Assembly: GCF_900240945.1 (NCBI RefSeq)
Contig: NZ_OESG01000013.1
Coordinates: 62,001 to 126,000 of the forward strand
Origin: Mycobacterium sp. 3519A
Lineage (GTDB): Bacteria > Actinomycetota > Actinomycetes > Mycobacteriales > Mycobacteriaceae
Length of the DNA: 64,000 nucleotides
Reading direction: 5' to 3'
The translations under genes were made by a program, and so were the position numbers. The notes under the pieces are model-generated. The model did no database searches. It was not told where the DNA came from and saw only the letters and a program-made list of their open reading frames with translations. Of the stretch, positions 43,617-55,090 are shown piece after piece (the first letter of the stretch is position 1; every line of letters starts with the position of its first letter).

Positions 43617-44008
43617 GCGGCGGAGACGACCTGCGACGAATCCGTGAAGACATCGTGTTGCGGCATGTCGCGGGTGAGAACGACCGCGATCTAGAAGCGA
43701 TAATGGCGACCTTCACCCGCGCGCGATACGAAATCGTACCCACTGCAATGGTTTACGACGGTGACCAGTCAGTCCGCGAGATGATCCTGCGTCAGTGGGC
43801 CGAGCTTCCGCGGATGCACTACTCCGCCGAAGGCATCTTCCACGGCAACCTCGGCTTGATGGTGGAAACCCGGACAACCTGTCCCGGAACACCGATCGAC
43901 ATGCTCAGCGTGAACCTGTTCGGTTTCGACGGCGCGGGGCTGGTCCTCGAGCGCTGCTACTTCGACCGGACGCTGTTCGCGGCACAGCTGGAGCTATTGA
44001 ACGGTTAG
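43613..44008 (+). CDS. SnoaL/NTF2-like protein
   Basis: 131 aa from an ATG overlapping the DUF35 stop (ATGA). The pattern RREDIVLRHVAGENDRDLEA-like helix start (actual: RIREDIVLRHVAGENDRDLE), then TFTRARYEIVPTAMVYDGDQ, FHGNLGLMVE and GLVLERCYFDRTLF matches the NTF2 fold with a polyketide-cyclase-like cavity. A role as a dehydratase or cyclase for the intermediate handled by the aldolase pair is possible. No catalytic residue can be singled out with confidence. Confidence 0.78.
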   Translation: MSGGDDLRRIREDIVLRHVAGENDRDLEAIMATFTRARYEIVPTAMVYDGDQSVREMILRQWAELPRMHYSAEGIFHGNLGLMVETRTTCPGTPIDMLSVNLFGFDGAGLVLERCYFDRTLFAAQLELLNG

Positions 44009-44065
44009 ACAAAATTCGTCATGTTGTAGAATCGGACCGCCGAAGTGCACGGGCAAGGAGTGTGT

Positions 44066-46087
44066 ATGGCCACGCAGTTGGACGCCGAGGCGCAGTCACC
44101 GACCAGCGATCGCGCCATTGAGCTGTACCGCCTGATGAGCAAAGTCCATCTCGCCGATCAACGAGTGCGAAAAGGCTTGTCTTCAGGCGAGATAGCGATG
44201 AGTTACTGGCCAGTCGATGGTCAGGAGGCGATGTCCGCGGGCGCGATGCTCGCGCTTGCCGAGAGCGACCAGCTGGTCACCACATACCGCGGTCTTGGCG
44301 ACGTGGTCGCCAAGGGGATCGACCTGCCCCGGTACTTCAGCGAGATTCTCGGCAGATCGACGGGTCTTTCCCGAGGAAAGGCCGGCGCCATGGGAATCTA
44401 CGATCCCGATCACGGAGTCGCGTGGACCACCGGCATCGTCGGCGCGGGACCGCTCATTGCAAACGGCATCGCTCTGGCAGCGGCCCAGCGCAACACCGGG
44501 CAGGTGGTACTCGTCAGCTTCGGCGACGGCGCCACCAGCATCGGCTACGTCCACGAAGCCATGAACATGGCCGCACTGTGGTCACTGCCCGTCGTGTTCT
44601 TCTGCCAGAACAACGCGTGGGCCGAAGGAACCGCGATGGGTCGATACACCCGGTCGCAGCGACTGTCCGACCGTGCGGCCGGGTACGCCATGCCAGGCGA
44701 CACCGTCGACGGCACCGACCCACACGCTGTCTACACCGCCGTACGGGACGCGGTGGCCAACGCCAGGTCAGGACGCGGACCGAGCTTCATCGAGGCAGTC
44801 GGATATCGACTGCAGGGCCACTACTTCGGCGACGCGATGAGCTACGCCGACCAGGACGAACTCGCTGCCAAGCGAGCGGATCCACCTCTTTCACGTTATC
44901 GACGCCTGCTCATCGAGGAAGGCCTCGCCGACGAGTCGGGACTCGACAGCATCGATACCGAACTCGCCGACGAGATCGAGGACGCGTTCGCATCGGCTCG
45001 CGATGCAGCTGCGCCAGATGTCAGCGAGCTGACCCGCGATGTGTTCTGCGGCAACGGGTCCGAGCTGGCGGCGCGCGGTCAGGTGCGTGCAGTGTTGCCG
45101 TCGGGCGAGACCGAGGACCTCGGCCTGGTGCAGGCGATTCACCGAACCCTCGACAGGGCGATGGCTGCCGACGAGTCGATCGTGCTGTTGGGCGAGGACA
45201 TCGGCGACCCTTCGGGCGGCGGTATGTTCAAGGTCACCGCCGGATTGTCGGCGAAATACGGTGAGCATCGGGTGCGCGACACCCCGATCGCCGAATCATC
45301 GATCATCGGTGCGGCGGTCGGCGCTTCGTTGGGCGGTCTGCGGCCAGTTGCCGAACTGATGTTCATGGACTTCTTCGGGGTCGCGATGGATCAGATCGCC
45401 AACCACGCCGCCAAGGTTCGGTACATGTCCGGTGGCCGCAAAGGCGCACCGATGGTCATCCGCACGATGGTGGGAATGGCTGCGGGACCGCAGCATTCGC
45501 AGGCGTTCGAGGCATGGGCGATGCACACTCCCGGACTCAAGGTGGTTTGGCCAAGCACCGCCGCTGACGCCGCCGGGCTGCTCAATGGGTGCCTGCAGGA
45601 GAACGACCCTTGTGTCTTCATCGAATCGATGAAGCTCTACTACGGCGGCGGTAAAGGGCCGGTCCCTGTCGCTGACTATGTGATCCCGCTCGGTCAGGCT
45701 GATGTCAAGCGGCCGGGCCGAGACGTCACGATCTGCACGTACGGCGTCATGGTTCATGCCGCACTGGACGCTGCGAAACAGCTTGAAGCGGAGAGTATTT
45801 CCGTGGAGGTGCTTGACCTGCGCAGTCTGGTGCCGCTGGATATGGAGGCAGTACTCGAGTCGGTTCGCAAGACGAAGCGGTTGGTGGTGGCACACGAGTC
45901 GGTCGGCTTCTGCGGCCCTGGTGCGGAGATCGCGGCCGCTGTCGGCACAGAACTCTTCGGCGTGCTGGCCGCACCGATCCAACGAGTCGCAGGCACGTAC
46001 ACGCCCGTTCCGCGGGCGGCCACGCTCGAGGCGGCCTGCCGCCCGAACGCGAGCCAGCTCGCCGATGCCGTCAGGGAGATCATGTGA
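44066..46087 (+). CDS. Fused alpha-beta E1 component of a 2-oxoacid/acetoin-dehydrogenase-type complex
   Basis: 673 aa. Residues 1-about 330 are the alpha part with the ThDP motif GDG (153-155) ending in FCQNN; residues about 350-673 are the beta part (ILLGEDIGDPSGGGMFKVTAGL, TPIAESSIIGAAVGASLGG, PQHSQAFEAWAMHTPGLKVV, VVAHESVGFCGPG). The two are fused with a short linker. It cleaves a 2-oxoacid, or an acyloin as in acetoin dehydrogenase, and passes the acyl group to a lipoyl carrier. ATG 44066 has AAGGAG five bases upstream. A carrier follows directly, but no E2 catalytic domain or E3 is present here. Confidence 0.9.
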   Translation: MATQLDAEAQSPTSDRAIELYRLMSKVHLADQRVRKGLSSGEIAMSYWPVDGQEAMSAGAMLALAESDQLVTTYRGLGDVVAKGIDLPRYFSEILGRSTGLSRGKAGAMGIYDPDHGVAWTTGIVGAGPLIANGIALAAAQRNTGQVVLVSFGDGATSIGYVHEAMNMAALWSLPVVFFCQNNAWAEGTAMGRYTRSQRLSDRAAGYAMPGDTVDGTDPHAVYTAVRDAVANARSGRGPSFIEAVGYRLQGHYFGDAMSYADQDELAAKRADPPLSRYRRLLIEEGLADESGLDSIDTELADEIEDAFASARDAAAPDVSELTRDVFCGNGSELAARGQVRAVLPSGETEDLGLVQAIHRTLDRAMAADESIVLLGEDIGDPSGGGMFKVTAGLSAKYGEHRVRDTPIAESSIIGAAVGASLGGLRPVAELMFMDFFGVAMDQIANHAAKVRYMSGGRKGAPMVIRTMVGMAAGPQHSQAFEAWAMHTPGLKVVWPSTAADAAGLLNGCLQENDPCVFIESMKLYYGGGKGPVPVADYVIPLGQADVKRPGRDVTICTYGVMVHAALDAAKQLEAESISVEVLDLRSLVPLDMEAVLESVRKTKRLVVAHESVGFCGPGAEIAAAVGTELFGVLAAPIQRVAGTYTPVPRAATLEAACRPNASQLADAVREIM

Positions 46088-46307
46088 CAGAGGTTCGGAT
46101 GCCGAAGCCGGGCGACGCGATCACCGAAGCGGAGGTGACGAATTTGTATGTCGCCGATGGTGACTCGGTGAATGAGGGCGAACCGTTGTATGCGATCGCC
46201 ACCGACAAGGTCGAGATGGACATCGAAGCGCCCGCCTCCGGTGCTGTCACGTGGAAGGTGACGGTCGGCGACACATACGACGTCGGCGAACTCGTCGCCG
46301 TGATCTC

Positions 46308-46311
<4 letters not shown>
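46084..46311 (+). CDS. Stand-alone lipoyl-domain protein
   Basis: 75 aa, a single lipoyl hammerhead: MPKPGDAITEAEVTNLYVAD, GDSVNEGEPLYAIATDKVEM with the lipoylated Lys42 in TDKVEMDI, and GDTYDVGELVAVI. There is no peripheral-subunit-binding or acyltransferase domain, so it is a carrier only. The GTG start overlaps the E1 stop by 4 bp (GTGA), indicating partnership with E1. It would accept the acyl group and be discharged by an unidentified acyltransferase and E3 elsewhere in the genome. Confidence 0.9.
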
Positions 46312-48936
<2,625 letters not shown>

Positions 48937-48942
48937 GCCCTG

Positions 48943-49701
48943 ATGACAGACGCACCTCTCGTCACCGCGGAGGACCTCGGCAGCATCAGAGTGGTGCGTT
49001 TGAACCGGCCCGCACAGCGCAACGCTTTGCAGTACGAGTCGTGGACCGAGTTGGCGACCGTCCTTTCAGACGCGGTCACGGCGGGCGTCCAAGGCGTCGT
49101 TGTGGCGGGTGCCGGCGGATTCTTCAGTGCGGGAGGCGATCTGAAGAGTGGACCCGCCCACGGCTCGGGGCCGATGAGCCCTGCCGGGCGTGTCGAGCAT
49201 GCCCAGCAAGTGATCGAACAGCTCAAATCCGTCCCGATGCCGACTATCGCTGCTGTCGAGGGGGGCGCCGTCGGGCTCGGGTGGAGTTTGGCACTGTCGT
49301 GTGACCTGGTGGTAGCCGCCTCGGACGCCTTTTTCAGCGCGCCGTTCGTGGCCCGTGCGGTCGTTCCCGATGGCGGGCTGGCGTGGCGGCTCACCCAGCA
49401 GATTGGCCGGCATCGCGCGGCCTCGCTTCTGCTGCGGGGCGGGCGTCTTTCTGCGGTGGAGGCCGAACGACAGGGGTTGGTGACTGATGTCGTCGAACAG
49501 GGGAGTGCGGTTGACAGTGCCATCGCCATCGCTCGTGAATTGGCGGGCGCTGACGCTGGGGCGGTGGAAATGACCAAGAGGCTGATGAATTCAGCGGAAG
49601 CGGCACAGCTGGCTGCGTTTAACCCGGTGGAGTTGGCGATCGCGACTATCGCCCAGCAACGTTCTGCTAGCGGGGAAGCCCGAGGCCAGTGGTCGAGATG
49701 A
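48943..49701 (+). CDS. Crotonase-fold protein (PaaG-like isomerase subgroup)
   Basis: 252 aa. LNRPAQRNALQYESWTELAT, GAGGFFSAGGDLKSG and VEGGAVGLGWSLALSCDLVV lead to SAPFVARAVVPDGGLAWRLT; the VPDGG motif with Asp is characteristic of 1,2-epoxyphenylacetyl-CoA isomerase (PaaG) and delta3-delta2 isomerase-like members. It is the last gene of the eleven-gene plus-strand run from 39492. Its 3' end overlaps the convergent FadE gene by 35 bp, a large overlap that would give antisense pairing of the two mRNAs. Confidence 0.85.
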   Translation: MTDAPLVTAEDLGSIRVVRLNRPAQRNALQYESWTELATVLSDAVTAGVQGVVVAGAGGFFSAGGDLKSGPAHGSGPMSPAGRVEHAQQVIEQLKSVPMPTIAAVEGGAVGLGWSLALSCDLVVAASDAFFSAPFVARAVVPDGGLAWRLTQQIGRHRAASLLLRGGRLSAVEAERQGLVTDVVEQGSAVDSAIAIARELAGADAGAVEMTKRLMNSAEAAQLAAFNPVELAIATIAQQRSASGEARGQWSR

Positions 49702-50869
49702 GATCCCGCTGAATCTCGCTGGTGCCCCCACCGATCGTGTGAAGCAACGACAACAACAGGCCCTCCGAGAAATGCCCGTCAAGAAGGGCGTCAGGATCAT
49801 CAGGCAGCAATGCGCCGGCGGGCCCGAGTATTTGTGCACCCAACTGACGGAGCTCTGCCGTCAGTTCTGAGTGGTACAGCTTGGAAAGCGACGGCAGCGC
49901 GGGGTCCAGCGCACCGGTGGCTTGTAAATGCGCAACCCGATACGACAGCGCGCGGCCTACCTCGACCCGTTCTACCATGCGTGCCAACGCTGTTCGGTTC
50001 ATCGGGTCGCTGAGTGGATCATGCGTGGAGCCGAGTTGCGAATGGCACCAGTCGACGAGCTCGTCGAGGTAACGCTGTGCCTGCGCGGCACGTGTCACGT
50101 TCGACCGTTCGGCGTCAAGCAGCGCCTTGGCCACCTTCCACCCGTCGCCCTCGCCGCCCACCAGGTTGTGGGCGGGTACTCGGACCTCGTCGAAAAACTC
50201 CTCGGCGAATGTGGGATAACCCGTCATCGATCTGATCGGCCGGCGAGTGATTCCCGGCGTCGACAGGTCGACGAGGAAGAACGAGATTCCGGCCTGGCGC
50301 TTATCCGCCACGGGCGACGTTCGCGCCAACACGAACATCCAGTCGGCGAGTACGCCGTTGCTGGTCCACGTCTTCTGGCCGTCAAGAACGTAGTGGTCTC
50401 CGTCGCGGCGGGCCGTCATCCGCAATGCCGCGAGGTCCGAGCCCGCCTCAGGCTCGGAATAGCCCTGCGCCCACATCCGCTCCGAGCGCGCGATGGCGGG
50501 CAGGTGTTCGCGCTGCTGTTCGGGTGTGCCGAACCGAAAGAGCACGGGCGCAAGCATGTTCACACCGTTGGTGTTGACCAGCGGTGCGCCCGCATAGGCG
50601 AGTTCTTCCCGGATCACCACCTGGTCGACCACACCGCGGCCGCCACCCTCGAACTTCGCAGGCCAATGCGGTACGAACCAGCCCTGGGTATGCAGCGCCC
50701 GACAGAATGCCACCGCACGATCGTGTGCGTCGCGAGGCAGGTAATCGGGGTTGGCTGCGGTCCGCCTGAACTCGTCGGGCAGGTTGTCGTCAAGCCACTT
50801 GCGCACCTGGGTGCGCAGTAGGTCGACGGCCTCTCCGCCGCCGAACCGCACGATCGGCTTGAGCGGCAC
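49667..50869 (-). CDS. Acyl-CoA dehydrogenase (FadE), long-subunit type
   Basis: 400 aa. WPAKFEGGGRGVVDQVVIREEL, GYSEPEAGSDLAALRMTARRDG, LDGQKTWTSNGVLADWMFVL and the C-terminal HTIGGGTSEIQRDLISTTGLGLPR fit mycobacterial FadEs. Gly replaces the C-terminal Glu of medium-chain enzymes (YEGTS); a Glu in LLDAERSNVTR is the likely base, as in FadE26-like enzymes. It is probably the catalytic member of a heteromeric complex. It follows the crotonase at 51688 on the same strand with 6 bp between. Confidence 0.9.
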   Translation of the reverse strand: MPLKPIVRFGGGEAVDLLRTQVRKWLDDNLPDEFRRTAANPDYLPRDAHDRAVAFCRALHTQGWFVPHWPAKFEGGGRGVVDQVVIREELAYAGAPLVNTNGVNMLAPVLFRFGTPEQQREHLPAIARSERMWAQGYSEPEAGSDLAALRMTARRDGDHYVLDGQKTWTSNGVLADWMFVLARTSPVADKRQAGISFFLVDLSTPGITRRPIRSMTGYPTFAEEFFDEVRVPAHNLVGGEGDGWKVAKALLDAERSNVTRAAQAQRYLDELVDWCHSQLGSTHDPLSDPMNRTALARMVERVEVGRALSYRVAHLQATGALDPALPSLSKLYHSELTAELRQLGAQILGPAGALLPDDPDALLDGHFSEGLLLSLLHTIGGGTSEIQRDLISTTGLGLPR

Positions 50870-50875
50870 GACTGA

Positions 50876-51688
50876 TCACACCCGGTCAGTTGGTTTTGCG
50901 GCCTTCTTCATCAACTCCGCCATGTAGTCCCGAAACTCTTTGGATCCTGTGACGACGGCCTGCAGGTCGTTACTCGCCTGCTGGTGCGTGCGGAACCCCA
51001 TGTTCTCCCAGGCGCGCAGAATGCCTGCCTTCGTCGCCTGCAACGTGATCAACGGAGCTTTGGCAATCTTGGCGGCCAGCGCTTCGACGGTCGCTTCGAG
51101 TTGATCCGCTGGAACGACGTGATTGACCAGTCCGAATTCGAGCGCTTGCGCCGCGGTGATCTTCTGGGCGGTGTACAGATACTCGGCCGCTCGCTTGTAA
51201 TTCATGAAGACCCACGGCTCGAACATCGTTTCCGACCCGGGCAGCCCGAATCCGGGCACGAGTGGCATCTGGAACCACGCGTCATCGGAGCACACCGTGA
51301 TTTCGGGAATCAACGCCCAAGTGGTTCCGCCGCCGATCGCGTAGCCGTGAACCTGTGCGATGACGGGCTTCGGAAACTCCCATAGTTTCAACACCGGCCA
51401 CAGAAACAACTGGGCGGCGGAGCGCCACACCTTGCCCGAAGCGTCGAGTTCAGCCTTGAATTCGGGATAGCTGCCGTCAGGGACGTGTCCGGAGCAGAAC
51501 CCCTTGCCGTTGGCCTTGATGATGACGACCTTGACGTCGTAGTCGTATTGCGCATCGTCAAGTGCTTCGTTGACGCTGTGCACCATCTCTGACGTCTGCG
51601 CGTTGGCACGCTCCGGATTGTTGAGAATGATCCGGGCGATCGCACCGTCCTTCTCGTAGACGACGTGATCGAGCGTGCGTGATTCCAA
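50876..51688 (-). CDS. Crotonase-fold protein
   Basis: 270 aa from TTG 51688, which has AGAGGAGGG seven bases upstream and fits better than the TTG at 51715. LNNPERANAQTSEMVHSVNE, GKGFCSGHVPDGSYPEF and VHGYAIGGGTTWALIPEITV carry the fold, but the first glutamate is Thr (GGGTT) and the second region reads QMPLVPGFGLPGSE. The SCSGH variation of the oxyanion loop also departs from AGxD. It could be an atypical hydratase or C-C hydrolase. A CTAAACA-N12-GTGT element lies 35 bp upstream. Confidence 0.82.
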   Translation of the reverse strand: MESRTLDHVVYEKDGAIARIILNNPERANAQTSEMVHSVNEALDDAQYDYDVKVVIIKANGKGFCSGHVPDGSYPEFKAELDASGKVWRSAAQLFLWPVLKLWEFPKPVIAQVHGYAIGGGTTWALIPEITVCSDDAWFQMPLVPGFGLPGSETMFEPWVFMNYKRAAEYLYTAQKITAAQALEFGLVNHVVPADQLEATVEALAAKIAKAPLITLQATKAGILRAWENMGFRTHQQASNDLQAVVTGSKEFRDYMAELMKKAAKPTDRV

Positions 51689-51722
51689 CGGGGTCCCTCC
51701 TCTTCCAACGGCCAAGCCACTA

Positions 51723-51757
51723 CTAAACAGAATGACGCAGAGTGTACCATTGTTTAG
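51723..51757. promoter_or_regulatory. CTAAACA-N12-GTGT element, copy 2, with inverted repeat
   Basis: CTAAACA starts at 51723 and GTGT at 51742, the same 12-base spacing as in copies 1 and 3. Here CTAAACA (51723-51729) also pairs with TGTTTAG (51751-51757), a perfect 7-bp inverted repeat with a 21-base spacer. It lies between the crotonase (minus, start 51688) and the P450 (plus, start 51790), so it can control both. Confidence 0.55.
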
Positions 51758-51789
51758 CGGCCGGTCATCTGACGAAGGGAGCCTGCCTG

Positions 51790-52983
51790 ATGGTGACAGC
51801 GGACCTGCGATGGGATCCGTTTGACCGTGCTCTCCACCGAGAGCCCTATGCGGTGTGGAGGCGGTTACGTGACGAGGCTCCGGTCTACTACAACGAGGAG
51901 TACGACTTCTACGCGCTGAGCAGGTTCGACGATGTCATGACGGCGTCACTGGACACCGAGACCTTCTCGTCCGAGCATGGCGTGACATTGGACATGATCA
52001 CCTCGGAGCGCCTGGAGTCGAAGGCGATGATCATGATGGATCCGCCGGATCACACTGCTCTGCGAAAAATGGTGAACCGCAGCTTCTTCCGCAGCACCGT
52101 CGCCGAGCTGGAGGACCGGGTCAGGCAATTGTGCCGAAACTATCTCGAAAAATTCGATGGTGCAGACGGATTCGACTACGTCCGTGATTTCTCGATGAAG
52201 CTTCCCGTCATGGTCATCAGCTCTCTCCTCGGCTTTCCTGAGGAAGATCACGACAATTTGAGGGAATGGTCCGATCTGCAGATTCACCGCGACGAGGGTG
52301 CACCTGAGCTGAATGATGCCGGCAAGCAGGCCGCGGAGAAGCTCTTCGCCTACTACTTCGACCAGATCCGTCAGCGACGCGAGAATCCGAAGGACGACAT
52401 CGTCAGCCATCTGATGGCGTCTGATCTGGTCCAACCAGGTAAGCAAAGTCGTCGACTCGACGACGGTGAGGTCATGCTCTTCATCGCGTTGATCAACGTC
52501 GCAGGCAACGAGACGGTGGCGAGACTGCTCGGCTGGGCGGCCCTGACGTTGGCGCGAAACCCGGGCGAGCGGGCCAAACTCGTCGCCGAGCCGAGTCTTG
52601 TCGGAAACGCCGTCGAGGAGTTACTGCGCTACGACGCACCGTCGCCGGTGCAGGGTCGTTACTCACTTCGAGAGGCGGCCTATCACGACGTCGTCATCCC
52701 AGCGGGGTCGCGCATCGCGCTGCTCACCGGGTCGGCGGGCCGAGACGAGCGTCAGTATGCCAACGCCGACATGTTCGACGTCAATCGAACCGGCATCCGC
52801 CACATCAGCTTTGGGCACGGATCCCACTTCTGTCTCGGGGCTGCATTGGCCCGCCTCGAGGCTCGCGTGGCGCTGGAAGAGACATTGGCCAGATTTCCCG
52901 AATGGGATGTCGACGAGGACGCGGTGCACTTCGTTCACACCAATTCGGTGCGCGGACCGTCCAGCGTCCCGATCAGCCTGTGA
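51790..52983 (+). CDS. Cytochrome P450
   Basis: 397 aa. The heme loop is FGHGSHFCLGAALARLE with Cys348, the I-helix INVAGNETVARLLGW, and the ExxR is EELLRYDAP. The N-terminus (WDPFDRALHREPYAVWRRLR) is that of soluble actinobacterial P450s. ATG 51790 follows GAAGGGAG at 8 bases; a longer GTG start at 51742 would run through the operator and is unlikely. It overlaps the next crotonase by 4 bp, and a second P450 follows that, so this unit encodes two successive oxidations. Confidence 0.9.
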   Translation: MVTADLRWDPFDRALHREPYAVWRRLRDEAPVYYNEEYDFYALSRFDDVMTASLDTETFSSEHGVTLDMITSERLESKAMIMMDPPDHTALRKMVNRSFFRSTVAELEDRVRQLCRNYLEKFDGADGFDYVRDFSMKLPVMVISSLLGFPEEDHDNLREWSDLQIHRDEGAPELNDAGKQAAEKLFAYYFDQIRQRRENPKDDIVSHLMASDLVQPGKQSRRLDDGEVMLFIALINVAGNETVARLLGWAALTLARNPGERAKLVAEPSLVGNAVEELLRYDAPSPVQGRYSLREAAYHDVVIPAGSRIALLTGSAGRDERQYANADMFDVNRTGIRHISFGHGSHFCLGAALARLEARVALEETLARFPEWDVDEDAVHFVHTNSVRGPSSVPISL

Positions 52984-53780
52984 CCACCTCCGGCTTGACA
53001 GCGCGCACCGAGGGCAGTGTGCGATGGCTGATACTCGACCGTCCCGACGTCGGGAACTCAGTAACGCGGGCGATGCAGCGCGACATCATCGAGAACCTGA
53101 ACCGGGCGTCTGCTGATGTTGACATCCGCGCGGTCGTGCTAACCGCTGCCGGCGACAAACACTTCTGTACCGGACCGAACTTGCGTGACCCCGAGATGCG
53201 CCCGAGTCAGGATCGGGTGGCCGGTGACGCCGCCCGGATCCTGCGCAACGGATCACAGGCGGTGGTCACGGCGCTGTTGGATTGTGAAAAGCCGGTGATC
53301 TGCGCTCTCAACGGCGCGGCTGCCGGCGTCGGCGCCAGCATGGTGTTGGCGTGCGACCTCATCGTCGCAGCCGAAAGTGCAAGACTGATCGAGCTTTTCG
53401 TTCGGCGTGGGCTCGCGCCAGACGGGGGAGCGGCGTACCTGCTCGCCCGCAAGGTGCCATTCAACATCGCCAAACAACTCCTGTTCTTCGGTGCGGAGTT
53501 GTCCGCTCAGGACGCGCATCGAATCGGTCTCGTGAACAAGGTCGTCCCCGACGCCGACCTGCACGCGGAGGTAACCGCGTGGGCTCAGCGCCTCGCGAAC
53601 GGCGCCACCCGCGGGATTGCCGCTGCCAAGGCCATGCTGAACCAAGCGCTGGATGTTGACCGGGCCGCGGCGTTCCATGCCGAGGCTCTGCTTGTCGAGC
53701 AGGTGGCGGGGACCGACGACGTCGCTGAAGGCGTCGCGGCGTTCATGGAGAAGCGCGAACCACAGTTTCGGGGACGATAG
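52980..53780 (+). CDS. Crotonase-fold protein (PDGG-type)
   Basis: 266 aa from GTG 52980 (GTGA overlap with the P450). LDRPDVGNSVTRAMQRDIIE, AAGDKHFCTGPNLRDPEMRP (oxyanion loop with Thr-Gly-Pro instead of Ala-Gly-Gly) and LNGAAAGVGASMVLACDLIV precede RRGLAPDGGAAYLLARKVPF. The APDGG aspartate again places it near PaaG-type isomerases. It lies between two P450s, which suggests that it acts on an oxidised CoA ester or epoxide. Confidence 0.85.
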   Translation: MTTSGLTARTEGSVRWLILDRPDVGNSVTRAMQRDIIENLNRASADVDIRAVVLTAAGDKHFCTGPNLRDPEMRPSQDRVAGDAARILRNGSQAVVTALLDCEKPVICALNGAAAGVGASMVLACDLIVAAESARLIELFVRRGLAPDGGAAYLLARKVPFNIAKQLLFFGAELSAQDAHRIGLVNKVVPDADLHAEVTAWAQRLANGATRGIAAAKAMLNQALDVDRAAAFHAEALLVEQVAGTDDVAEGVAAFMEKREPQFRGR

Positions 53781-53797
53781 AGGCGGCGCAACAACTG

Positions 53798-55090
53798 ATG
53801 CGAATCATGGCTTCCGGCGCGGGGACGATCTTGCGTCCCTTCGTCACCGCCGTCCATCTGAATACGAGCTCAGCGATCAAGACGCGTCTGCGCGGATACG
53901 GCGCCTGGGCGGGTGCGGTCAACACTGACTACGACCCGCTGGATCGGGCAACGGCCGCCCAACCGTTCACGGCCTACCGTGCCCTGCACCGCGGTGGTCG
54001 GGTGCACTACAACCCGAAGCGGTCGACGTGGATACTCCACCGTCACGAGGATGTGCGCGACGCATTGCGCCACACCGACGCCGTCACCAGCACACAGGGG
54101 GTGACGCGGTTCAAGCTTTCCGCACCGGTGCTCGTGTTGTCCGATGACGAAGAACATGCGCGACTGCGTAAGCAGGTGCAACCCGGCTTCAGCAAGGGGG
54201 CGATGACCAGCTGGCAGGTCATGACCGACAAGCTGGCCGCCGAACTGGTCACCGACGTGCTGGTCAACCCGGGGTGTGATGTCGTACAGAAGCTGACCAT
54301 CCCGATGCCGATGCGGATGATCGCGCACATCTTGGGCATCCCCGACGCCGACGTTGCACAGTTCCGGCATTGGTCGGAGGCCGGAATGCACATCGTCGAT
54401 TTCGAGCCGACGCGACAAGGAATCGTCCGCTCGGCCAAGGCGATTGCATCGGTTGTCGCTTTGCAGCGGTACCTGATGCGCCAGTTTGCCGCAGGCGGGC
54501 TCAAGGGCTCCGACGGTGTGCTCGGTAGGCTGCTCGCACACAACGACGACGGTTCTCTGACCGACGGCCAGCTGTTCCTGATCACCATGCTCTTGTTGAT
54601 CGCGGGGAACGAGACGACGACGAACCTGCTCGGCGGCATGTTCGACACGCTTGCGCGCAACCCGGAGCAATATCAGCTGATCCGGTCCAACCCCGACCTC
54701 ATTCCGATGGCGGTCGAGGAGCAGTTGCGATTTTCGACGCCAATCCAGAATCTGTACCGGTATACCCGGGACGACTACCGGGTCGGTGACGTGACCATTC
54801 CCGCGGGATCGCGGATACTGCTCTCGTTCGGGGCGGCCAATCGAGACCCCTTGGTATTCGAGAATCCCGACGAGTACCGGGCAGACCGAAATCCGCGCAG
54901 CCACATCGCATTCGGATACGGCGCGCATATGTGCATCGGTGCGCCGTTGGCTCGGATGGAGGCGCAAGCAGTACTGCGCGAACTCGTCACCAAGGCATCA
55001 GCCATCGCGCCTGCCGGCGAAACGACGTGGTCGACCAATAGCTCGCTGCGCGGGCCTACCTCCTTGCCGGTCTACCTCACGCCGGCCTGA
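53798..55090 (+). CDS. Cytochrome P450
   Basis: 430 aa. The I-helix is LLLIAGNETTTNLLGG, the heme loop FGYGAHMCIGAPLARME with Cys379, and the Glu-x-x-Arg is EEQLRFSTP. The N-terminus is about 30 residues longer than in the other P450s (ASGAGTILRPFVTAVHLNTS). RDDYRVGDVTIPAGSRILLSF and the rest fit a soluble class I enzyme. It starts 17 bp after the crotonase. Its stop overlaps the convergent small membrane-protein gene by 19 bp. The substrate is not assigned. Confidence 0.9.
   Translation: MRIMASGAGTILRPFVTAVHLNTSSAIKTRLRGYGAWAGAVNTDYDPLDRATAAQPFTAYRALHRGGRVHYNPKRSTWILHRHEDVRDALRHTDAVTSTQGVTRFKLSAPVLVLSDDEEHARLRKQVQPGFSKGAMTSWQVMTDKLAAELVTDVLVNPGCDVVQKLTIPMPMRMIAHILGIPDADVAQFRHWSEAGMHIVDFEPTRQGIVRSAKAIASVVALQRYLMRQFAAGGLKGSDGVLGRLLAHNDDGSLTDGQLFLITMLLLIAGNETTTNLLGGMFDTLARNPEQYQLIRSNPDLIPMAVEEQLRFSTPIQNLYRYTRDDYRVGDVTIPAGSRILLSFGAANRDPLVFENPDEYRADRNPRSHIAFGYGAHMCIGAPLARMEAQAVLRELVTKASAIAPAGETTWSTNSSLRGPTSLPVYLTPA

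Noticed and set aside
44007-44034. TAGACA and TAGAAT boxes as a separate promoter for the E1 gene
   Set aside because: The spacing is only 15 and the boxes are weak; the gene is probably read from the upstream unit.
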